DNA of 64,000 nt, taken from Trichodelitschia bisporula. Lineage: Eukaryota; Ascomycota; Dothideomycetes; Phaeotrichales; Phaeotrichaceae. Position 1 is the stretch's first letter; every line of letters starts with the position of its first letter. The position numbers and the translations under genes were made by a program. Of the stretch, positions 56,013 through 64,000 are shown one piece after another. Location: positions 1 to 64,000 of the forward strand of contig ML996688.1 of NCBI GenBank assembly GCA_010356995.1, read 5' to 3'. Below the pieces are notes generated by a model that did not search any database, had not been told where the DNA came from, and saw nothing but the letters and a program-made list of their open reading frames with translations.

Positions 56013-57935
56013 CTAACACTGCACATCAGAATACATCCACACAAATTCCCACATCGCCCGTAAAACCGCAACCCCACCCCCCTGCGTCTCCACCGTCCTC
56101 CCCCTCCCCCGATCATTCCAGTCCCACCGCGGACCAACCTCCCCCCCTTCCTCCACAACCTCATCCCCTCCCCTAACACCGACATCCCACTTCCCCCCCC
56201 ACACGCTCCCGTTCACACCCTCATTCCTATAGTCCTCCCCCTCCACTCCTATAACCTCCTTCCCCCGTCCCCCATCCGCCCCCCACCACATCCCATACCT
56301 TCCCAGCCCATCCCTCGTCCCCATCGCCGCCCGCGCATTCCTAGCCACCCACCCCGCATACCCCGCACAACTAGCCCGATGCAACGCCGCCGTCTCCGCG
56401 TCCGCCGCATACGTCTTCCCAGGCGCACGCGGTACGCGAGGCAGCGGTGCGCAAAAGCGGGTAAGATGGTGGAAGAAAATCCCCTTGAACGCCTGCGCAT
56501 TCTGGGAGCAACTCCCCGTCGAATCGCACACCTCTTCAAGCACCCCATTCCGCCCCAACCCCTCCCAAACCCCCCCATCTTCCTCTTTCCCATCCCTCCA
56601 CCCAGTAGCCCTGATAACACTCCTCACCAACTCATGCCCATCCTCCAAATACCCGCGTCTCCCCGTCCCCTCCCACAACCCGCGCAGGCCAGACAACAAC
56701 ACCCCCTGGTTATACGTATACACCATCTCATTCCTGACATCGCACTTCCCCGTGCCCACAGACCCATTACGCCCCCACCCAGAAACATGGAACCCATCAG
56801 CAAAGAGCCCGTCGGCCGTAGTCATATTGCTCCCCCTCAACCAAGCATACGCGCGCTCAGCAGCAGCAAGATGCGGTCTGTGCAGCGGCGGCACAATGAA
56901 CCCATCCCCACCAGCAGCGCGCCCATCATCCCCTCCATCGGCGTCGGCGTCGTAACCCGCGTCGTCGTCGCCGGTGTTTTTGGCATCCGTCCTCCAAAAA
57001 GGCGACGCATTCCGATCCCCCGGAAAATCGAGATACATCCCCACACTCGCCGCAACGAACAGCTCATTCGTAATCGCGTTCTTATACGGCGTCAGATTCG
57101 GATTCCAAGTCATCCCCCCCCCACAAAGCGTCTCATCCCACCCCTGCGCCGCAAGCTCATAAAAAACCCTCGCGCGATGCGCAAACGGCTGCACAAACTG
57201 CTCCCCATACCAACGCCCCCCCGCATAATGCCTCCCCGCGTGGCCCTTAATAAACCCCACCGCCTCCAACCACCCCAGCACCACCCAAAGCATATCATCG
57301 TACGCCTGCTGTCTCAACGAGAACGCATTCTCGCCAAAATAGTACGTGAGCTCGTGGCTGAAGTACTTGTTGATCTCGTTCTCGACCCGCGCGCCCTCGC
57401 CCAAGTTCCCCTCGCCTATGTCTGCGCCCGAGCCACCGCGCCCCGCGCCCCCGACCGGCATCACGTAGTCCGCGCTGCGTGATAGCGTGTCGAGCACGGC
57501 GGCGACGTGCATGCCGAGCACCGCGCCCGTCCAGTCTATGGAGGCGGGCCACGTCCCGACCCAGACTTCGAAGTAGCGGTCTTGCATTGTGTGCAGGGCG
57601 GAGTGGAGTTCGGCGAGGGCGTTGAAGGGAGGGGGGCCGTGTGCGTCTACTGAGTAACGCTCGCCGTTGATTGTGGCGCGGGTGGGGTCGGCGAGACATT
57701 GTGCGAGGGGGTGCGGGAGGGAGGAGGGCGGGAGGGAGTTCGGGAGGAAGGGGGAGGAGGAGGAGGAGGAGGAGGGCGGATGGGATCGGTATGGGCGCCA
57801 GATCCGGAAGGGAGGCATATTGGCAAGCGGCGAAAGCACCACTGTACCGGCGGCGAGCAGTGTAAGGGCCGCAGCGACCCGTGTCCGGGTCGAGGACTTG
57901 CGCCCGGGGCGCGGTTCGTATCGCTCTCCCTTCAT
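56013..57935 (-). CDS. GH76 alpha-1,6-mannanase-like cell-wall enzyme, type II membrane protein
   Basis: An intronless frame of 640 residues. A short basic N terminus is followed by one hydrophobic segment (residues about 18-38, RVAAALTLLAAGTVVLSPLA), suggesting a type II membrane or signal-anchor protein, then a Ser/Pro spacer. The GH76 domain starts near residue 105. The catalytic Asp pair is in QQAYDDMLWVVLGWLEA (213-214), with NEINKYF, GGMTWNP, YKNAITNELFVAASV and MVYTYNQGVLLSGLRGLWE as family blocks. Dfg5/Dcw1-like members act in GPI-protein transfer to the wall; others degrade mannan. It lacks a C-terminal GPI-type tail. It is convergent with the ferric reductase. Confidence 0.88.
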   Translation of the reverse strand: MKGERYEPRPGRKSSTRTRVAAALTLLAAGTVVLSPLANMPPFRIWRPYRSHPPSSSSSSSPFLPNSLPPSSLPHPLAQCLADPTRATINGERYSVDAHGPPPFNALAELHSALHTMQDRYFEVWVGTWPASIDWTGAVLGMHVAAVLDTLSRSADYVMPVGGAGRGGSGADIGEGNLGEGARVENEINKYFSHELTYYFGENAFSLRQQAYDDMLWVVLGWLEAVGFIKGHAGRHYAGGRWYGEQFVQPFAHRARVFYELAAQGWDETLCGGGMTWNPNLTPYKNAITNELFVAASVGMYLDFPGDRNASPFWRTDAKNTGDDDAGYDADADGGDDGRAAGGDGFIVPPLHRPHLAAAERAYAWLRGSNMTTADGLFADGFHVSGWGRNGSVGTGKCDVRNEMVYTYNQGVLLSGLRGLWEGTGRRGYLEDGHELVRSVIRATGWRDGKEEDGGVWEGLGRNGVLEEVCDSTGSCSQNAQAFKGIFFHHLTRFCAPLPRVPRAPGKTYAADAETAALHRASCAGYAGWVARNARAAMGTRDGLGRYGMWWGADGGRGKEVIGVEGEDYRNEGVNGSVWGGKWDVGVRGGDEVVEEGGEVGPRWDWNDRGRGRTVETQGGGVAVLRAMWEFVWMYSDVQC

Positions 57936-58913
57936 GATGTTGTCGTATGCGTGTCGAAAAACCGTCTTCTCTCAGCGGCGGGTACGTCGTCGATCTCACA
58001 AAGGAGCGCAGCGAACGCTTCGCATCGAGGGGCGGGGAGAAGAGTGAGCGGAGAGTGGAGGTCAAGGGCTCCCCCGTCGCCTCCGCACGTCTAGCGCCGT
58101 TCCCAGTCGTCGCGTGCCCAAGCGTCTCAGCGCCAAAAACGCGGGGAAAGGCTGCGCGCAAAGCGTAAAAAAGGAGAAAAGCCGCAGGCCACCAACCTCG
58201 AAAAAAACTCGTCCTTCGGCACGCGGTTGGCTGGAGCACGATCATTCATCCCTCATCATGCGCCCTAGGATCCCCAGCCGAAGTGCCTCACGTGGGCAAC
58301 GGATACCCCCGCCTTTGTTCTCCTCCTGCTCCGCCCAGCCCTGCCTTGCCGTTTAGGGATATCCAGCCTTGGAGCCCGATTTACAAGGCCATAAGGCTGT
58401 GGTGGCACCCACGGCACCGGCCCGATGGTATGCGCCGGGCCGACGGTATGCGGGTGCCTTGGCCTGTGCGCCCTGGGGAGCCACTCCCCGATCGCAGGGC
58501 TGGCGAGGCTTGAACGGGCGACTGGCAGGCCCGCCGGCGTGGAGAGAGTGGGGGAGACGCATGCTTTTGCAGTCTCCCCCTGCCTACTCAAATTGCCTTG
58601 GACAAATAGGGCCCTTGGACCACTCGACAACCCCAACGCTCCTGCACTTCCTCCAATCTTCCTCGACGCAAAAAGGGCGAACCCCCACACGCAACAACCA
58701 CCTACCCAAAAAGACCAGCACAGCAGCACGCTACGTTAATCAAATACGTCATTTTACTCAATGCTTCCTCGTACATCTGTCGCCTTTTATCCTCCTCAAT
58801 GCCCATTCATATCAGTACCATGCATAGACCTAACCATGCCACCCGTCTAAATGCTCTAATGCGGACATCATCAAGCACACATGCTTACCCCCTCTAGCCT
58901 CTACCCCCCAACT
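57936..58913. other. Intergenic stretch of about 1 kb
   Basis: GH76 promoter and 3' flank of the dehydratase. No gene supported. Confidence 0.5.
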
Positions 58914-61140
58914 CTAAAACAGATCCGTCATCGCGCCATGGCTCGCGTCACCTACCAGCGCTGCGTACTTGGCTAGTACCCCACGAGTCACGTACGCCGG
59001 CGGCGCCTTCCATTGCGCCCTACGGCGAGCCATCTCCTCATCACTGACGTCAACCGACAGCACGTTGTTCTCCGAGTCAATCGTAATGGTGTCGTCGTCG
59101 CGGACCAGCGCAATCGGGCCCCCCACCGCCGCCTCCGGCACAATGTGTCCGACGATGAACCCATGGCTTGCGCCGCTATACCGCCCGTCCGTGATTAGCG
59201 CCACGTCCGACAGCCCCGCACCCATCAGCGCTGCTGACGCTTTGAGCTGCTCCGGCATGCCTGGGCCTCCCTTGGGTCCCTCATACCGGACGACGAGCAC
59301 CAACTTCTGGCCGTGAGGGATAGCGCCGGCAGTCAACGCCTTGTCCAGCTCCTCTTCCTTGTTGAACACCCGCGCCTTGCCGACGAAGAGCGTGCCTTCC
59401 TTGCCGGTGATCTTGGCCACCGCCCCACCCGGCGCCAGGTTTCCGCGCAGAATTTCCAAGTGACCCGTGCGCTTGATGGGATTGTCGAGGGGGCGGATGA
59501 TGAGCTGATCCTGCGGGAGACTCGGCCACGACGCGACATTCTCTGCGAGGGTCTTCCCGGTGATCGTCGGAATGTCGCCATCGAGCAGCTTCGCTGCCAC
59601 AAGCAGCTTCATCACCGCAGGGGCACCGCCGATCTCGTACAAATCCGCCATGTAATACTTTCCGGAGGGTGCGAGATCCGCAATGAACGGGATTTTATCG
59701 CTGACAGCCTGAAAGTCGTCGAGCGTCAGCGGCACTTCCGCCGTGCCGGCCATGGCAAGGAAATGAAGCACGCCGTTCGTCGATCCACCGAGCGCCATCA
59801 TCATAACCATGGCGTTGTGCAAACTGCGGCGGGTAATGAGGTCACGCGGCCTAATGTTGCGTTCGAGACAGATGCGAATGTAGTCTGCCGCCTTCATACA
59901 CTCGCGATGCTTAGCAGGCGCCTCGGCCGGCGTGCTCGACGAGCCCGGCGGCGTCAGTCCCATGGCCTCGATTGCCGTTGACATCGTGTTCGCCGTGTAC
60001 ATGCCGCCGCAAGCACCGGCGCCGGGACACGCGTGCTGCTCGAAGTCAAGCATGATGTCGTCCTTGGTGAGGCTCGGATCATGCTCGCTCCGCAGCTTGT
60101 TGTAGGCGTAGGCACCCTGAGCCTCGTAGCAGGAGCTGATGTTGATGGGCTTGCGCAGGGTTTCGCTGTAACCCGGCTTGATGGTGCCGCCAAAGATCAT
60201 GATTGACGGGCGGTTATGGCGTGCAAAGCCCATGATGACGCCCGGCATGTTCTTGTCACATCCCGGAAGCGCAATACACGCGTCGTGGTGCTGGGCGCAC
60301 GTCACAGTCTCGATGCTGTCGGCGATGATCTCGCGTGTCTGAAGTGAAAAGCGCATGCCTAATAATGGCGTGCTCGGCGCACGCGGCACGTCAGCCGGCG
60401 TTTCCCCACACTCGGGCTTGCGGCTGCGGCGCGGGGACGTGGGGGGCGGTGTGGGGTATACCCGGGTCCCCACCCAGTTCCTGCGCTCCGCCGTGGGGGC
60501 AAAGAGAAGAAAGTAGCTTACCCGGTCCACCCATAGTGATGGCGTCCGACACGCCAATGGTGTTGTACTGCCAGCCGAGCATTCCCTGCTTGCGTACCGA
60601 ATCCTTGACCGTCTTGGCAAGGTCGAGCACTAATCCAACCGCACATGGTCAATCAGATTTTTTTTCCCCGCCACTGCTTTCTGCTGTGGCGCGAGCCTCG
60701 TAAGGCAAAATGGGGACGGGGCTTACGGTGCATACTGTGGAACCAGTGAGTACGGGAATTCTGTATGGCCGAGGGACCGGGTGGGCCCTGATAGAGATAC
60801 GGCCAGAAGGGGGGAGGAAAGGAGCGGCTCACTTGCATGGATTTCCCTCCCACCACACGGAAGCTATGCCGACTTGTGGGGCAGTGAGCATCGTTTCTCT
60901 ATCCGGCACTCCAGCCGCGTAGAGCATAGCCTATGTGATAGAGCGGGAGTGTCAGAAGGGGCTTGGCCAAGAGCGGGGTTAGGTGAGCAGGCAACGCACC
61001 TGAGCGCCAGGGAAGTCATGGCCTCGCGTGATGATTGCCGAATGCCGGTTGAGGGCAGGACGGCCTTGAGAGTCTTTGGCGTCATCGGGGAGAGAGTCGA
61101 AGTGAAGATAGCGGACAGGACCTGGCTTTTGGGGCTCCAT
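58914..61140 (-). CDS. Dihydroxy-acid dehydratase (ILV3 family), no evident transit peptide
   Basis: Dehydrates 2,3-dihydroxy-isovalerate and -methylvalerate in valine/isoleucine synthesis using an Fe-S cluster. Introns at 60931-60999 (69 nt), 60735-60832 (98 nt), 60630-60726 (97 nt) and 60359-60521 (163 nt); 599 residues. Exon 3 is only 8 nt (60727-60734) and is needed to read EGNPCN-MH-LLDLAKTV. Cluster and active-site motifs are intact: [56 protein letters not shown]. The N terminus ([22 protein letters not shown]) is acidic and unlike the mitochondrial presequence of the main fungal Ilv3, so this is probably a cytosolic paralog. Fungi often have several. Confidence 0.92.
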
Positions 61141-62872
61141 GGTATCGGTATGAGGGGTGAGGAAAGTGTGAACAGAGACCGAATGGAAGCAGAACTGGAC
61201 AGCTAGTTCGGACAGAAGGTGAGAGGCGAGAGAGGTAGAGAAGGAGAAAAGTGTGAAAGAAGCAGAGCCTCAAGATGGGTTTGAGAAGGTGTGGGACTAG
61301 GGTCGAGGAACCGCAGAAGGAGCAAAGAGGCCTTTAAATGGCAGGTCCGATGGCAGGGGAAGAGTTCAAAGTCAATGGCAAGACGGCGAGAGGGACGGGG
61401 AAGGGAGGATGTGCAACGTCGTGGTGGGGGGGGGGGTTGAGGTACTGGTGGAGGGGAGGGGGGAGAGGGGAAGGCGACGGGATGGGAAGGCCCGCCTCAA
61501 GTACCCCTTCTTGTTCTAGAGAAAAAGATAAGACGTGACTGCGAACGGAGGGTAGAAGGTGCATGTGCGGCCTAGTTCCGACGTCGGGTGGTGGCAATGC
61601 GTGAAGCTTCAAGTGGTGAAACACTCCTTCTAGTACAACTTCCAGTGCGATTCCAATACGGGCAATCGGTATCACGCACCACAACCCGTAACCTTGCTCT
61701 GTGAGCGGGCAGAGATGAATAGAGGAAAACGGTCGGGTCCAAAAACTTGCCTTTTTTTTTTCTCTCTCTTACGTAGTAGTGGGTGTGTGCGGAATTTTGC
61801 AGCTAGTTCTAGCTCCCGTCAAACACTGCGTCTTTCAAAACCCCATGCCCATGCCAACAGAGTGGAGAAGAGCGTGACGCGCCCGCGTGTGTGCGGGGCG
61901 TAGTTCAGTTGACTGGGCGCGGCAGAGCCCGAACCGAGACGAGGGAAGCGTTAGAGAGCTAGTTCTAGCCCAGGAGGATAGTCGAGCAAGCGATGTCTGC
62001 GAAGATTGGGAGGCAATTGACGTCTGGATGCGGTCAATCGAGCAGCCACTGCCGAGCAGCAGACATGTGCCGAGTACGGAGGTACTCCGTCACTTCCGCC
62101 CACGGTTTGCCAATTGGGGCAGTGATGACTGATCCGAAGGTTGTTACGCCGTGCTTCCGGCCCGTCAGCAGTCGAGGTGCCGCCGCCATATCACGTGAAG
62201 GCGTAACTACGCATCTTGCTCTTGACATGTCGACAGCTCTCCCCCTTTCCTTCTTCTCTCTCCAGGTCCGATCTCCGATCTCCGAGTCATCGCACGCGCA
62301 AAGACGCGAGAGGTGAGGCCGCTGTGCAGCATGTCCATGGACTGCGGTGCTGCCCCGCTCCCTGCAACACGTGGCGGAGACACCTTGATCCGTTGTGGCA
62401 CAGCAGATTTGGGATCGCCATGCATCCGCAGTGCAGCAGGGCGAAGTACTGTAGTAGTACCGACGTTGGTACTCTGGCGGTGAGCGCCGTTTCTCCGCGT
62501 TGGCGTCTAGCGGTTGGACAGATTCATGGTCTGCGAGGAAAGGCGAGAGAGAGTGACAAGGGAGCGAAGCAACGGACACAGTACCAACGAAAGCGCAAGA
62601 AGACGAACCGAAAGAGGACATTGCAGAGGACATTTCCAAGCGAATGATGGCCGAGAAACAATGACATGCTAAGAGTAGGAGACAATAATCTTCGCATCTG
62701 AATCGGACCAACAGCCTCGGCAAGCGTGGCTAGTGCGCTTGTTGCGGCCCGGAGCGTGGAGAGGAGAACCCCATGTCGTCACAGTGGGAGGTACAACTGT
62801 GGCGCTTCCCGTGGCTGGTCCTGCCCCGTTTCACGACATTATCTTTACCTGGCACTGCACCACCTCAACCTC
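61141..62872. other. Gene-poor stretch
   Basis: Dehydratase promoter, then no supported gene. Two exact ctagttctag copies lie at 61803-61812 and 61959-61968, and an imperfect inverted repeat agtacgga/ggtactccgt at 62073-62090. A tcacgtga E-box is at 62191-62198. Confidence 0.5.
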
Positions 62873-62945
62873 CACTTGCTCTCTCCGCTCTCCACTTGCT
62901 CTCTCCACTCTCCACCTGCTCTCTCCACTCTCCACTCTCTTCTGC
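62873..62945. repeat. 20-bp tandem repeat, about 3.5 copies
   Basis: cacttgctctctccgctctc and close variants start at 62873, 62893, 62913 and 62933, exactly 20 bp apart. A simple pyrimidine-rich array with no coding frame that I support. Confidence 0.85.
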
Positions 62946-63513
62946 CTCCTCTCTTCTCGCTTCAATACACTTCCTCTTCCTGTTTCTCTGCCGCGTAAAA
63001 GCTCAAGCGGTCACATCTTGCCCCAGGATACGGAGTAGAGCACCCGCATCTCTCATATCTCCCCTTCCTGCAGCTTTATCTCGGCTCTCCTCGACTCAGA
63101 GCTTGTATCACTCGTGTCCACTGCAAGCTCAGACGCCCCCCCTCCCGCCCCCCGGGAGTGGCCGATCCTCAACAGCCCGATTAAACTGCGAAGAGAAATG
63201 AAAGACGTCTGCTACAAGTAAAATCACCGAGAATTTCCACCCCTCCTCGGCCCAACGGCCGTGAGCTCTACCTGCACGCTGACGGCGCAGAGGCCGCATT
63301 TCTACTGTAGTAAACTTCTCTCTAGTCAGCGGTCCGTCGTTATTGGCGCCCTGCTGCTGCACCTAGACGGCTCTTCGCATCGTCTCCTCCTAGTTCGTGC
63401 AGCAACCCGGCCACCTTACTGGTATTTCCAGGCTGTTCCCGCATCTGCTGCTGTCGCGACGCCTGTGACTCCCCGCAATGGCGCGCTGAGGATGTAAAAA
63501 GTCGAACGACAAC

Positions 63514-64000
63514 ATGTTTCCTGGACTGTTGACGGCCATCGCAACTTTGGCTTTGGATCTCAGCTGTGTTGACGCTTTTTCCTCCGGTGCTTCATACACT
63601 GCTTCAGAGACCGTCGAACAAGGGATGATGGCGACTAATCGCTCACCTGTGCTGCGGACTTTTCCCCATGGCGTGCTCTCCTTTGTCAGATCGCAACCCG
63701 GCTTCACCATAGCTTCATTGCTTCTACCGCTGATCTGGCTGGTGTGGAAACGCTCCCAACGCCGCGAGCCAGCTGCCCCAGATGCAATTGCTGCCGGTAC
63801 GTAAGCCCGACGCAACCCGTGGGTACACAACATCTTGTCCAAACCGGCAAGCAAATCCCACTCGGCATCCCACGCCCGTTCCCCCCCCACCAACGCTAAG
63901 CTAACCACACCCCTCCAGCTGCTCTCGTCTCAGATCCCGCCTTGCTGCGTGAGCACTCCTCGTACGTGGCATATCACGTTGTGGAGACCTCGACAACGTA
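63514..64000 (+). CDS. 5' part of a membrane-anchored protein gene cut by the window edge
   Basis: ATG at 63514. The first exon encodes a hydrophobic N terminus (MFPGLLTAIATLALDLSCVD) and a second hydrophobic segment (FTIASLLLPLIWLVWKRSQRR) with a basic flank. An intron at 63797-63918 (122 nt, branch-like gctaac) leads in phase into a second exon reading ALVSDPALLREHSSYVAYHV up to the window end. The product is unknown because the domain part lies outside. Some fungal alpha/beta hydrolases begin in a similar way, but that is only a guess. Confidence 0.55.

Noticed and set aside
61895-61950. tagttcagttg word resembling a tRNA D arm
   Set aside because: No T arm or anticodon stem follows.
62034-62723. 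Minus-strand frame of 229 codons
   Set aside because: No motif, irregular composition with many Cys and Arg, and it crosses dispersed motifs; probably chance.
58914-63513. A secondary-metabolite cluster around the extra dehydratase
   Set aside because: A resistant dehydratase can mark such clusters, but no synthase, P450 or other tailoring gene is nearby.
1-64000. Transposons, LTR elements, virus-like elements and CRISPR arrays
   Set aside because: I looked for transposase or reverse-transcriptase motifs, long terminal repeats and regularly spaced repeats with unique spacers, and saw none. The tandem arrays have no spacers.

Overview
The window is nuclear DNA of a filamentous ascomycete (Pezizomycotina; class not resolvable). 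The evidence is compact GC-rich genes with very short spliceosomal introns (mostly 39-60 nt, GT...AG, with a CTAAC/CTGAC-type branch site close to the acceptor), a Zn2Cys6/fungal_trans regulator, a GPI-type CRH transglycosylase, a GH76 cell-wall enzyme, a DUF6604 remnant, and an exon-junction protein Y14 that budding yeast lacks. Splice sites were read from frame continuity and family alignment from memory; no transcript data or searches were used.

Left part (0-18 kb): a small unknown gene and a 109-bp tandem repeat; dihydroorotase (URA4) divergent from Y14; an HSL-type esterase; a GFA-type zinc protein; four lineage-restricted small genes, one of them two copies of the same ~88-residue unit; a bHLH factor; a long gene-poor gap; and a 723-residue Zn2Cys6 factor.

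Middle (18-38.6 kb): a decayed DUF6604/Crinkler-like composite preceded by a 22-bp repeat; importin KAP120 divergent from peroxin PEX2; an unknown 222-residue protein; an RRT8/LDS-like membrane protein; a chromodomain-like protein; an aldo/keto reductase; a tRNA-Asp(GTC); an ENTH epsin; and a PLP-dependent cystathionine gamma-synthase-like enzyme. Minisatellites of 15-27 bp sit just upstream of several of these start codons.

Right part (39-64 kb): a cyclophilin with an optional mitochondrial presequence; a ubiquitin C-terminal hydrolase whose catalytic histidine is replaced; a BuGZ/ZNF207-type zinc finger protein; an MFS transporter with a repeat-filled first intron; a CRH glucan-chitin transglycosylase; a RidA protein, also with a mitochondrial-type extension; a ferric reductase; a GH76 enzyme; a dihydroxy-acid dehydratase without an evident transit peptide and with an 8-nt microexon; and the start of a gene that runs off the edge.

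Most genes are unrelated housekeeping functions, so this is ordinary chromosome arm rather than a biosynthetic cluster. The unusual points are the probably inactive UCH, the promoter-proximal minisatellites, the composite fossil, the duplicated-unit protein and several short dispersed palindromic motifs in intergenic DNA. No transposon with recognisable ends, CRISPR array or intact virus-like element was found.
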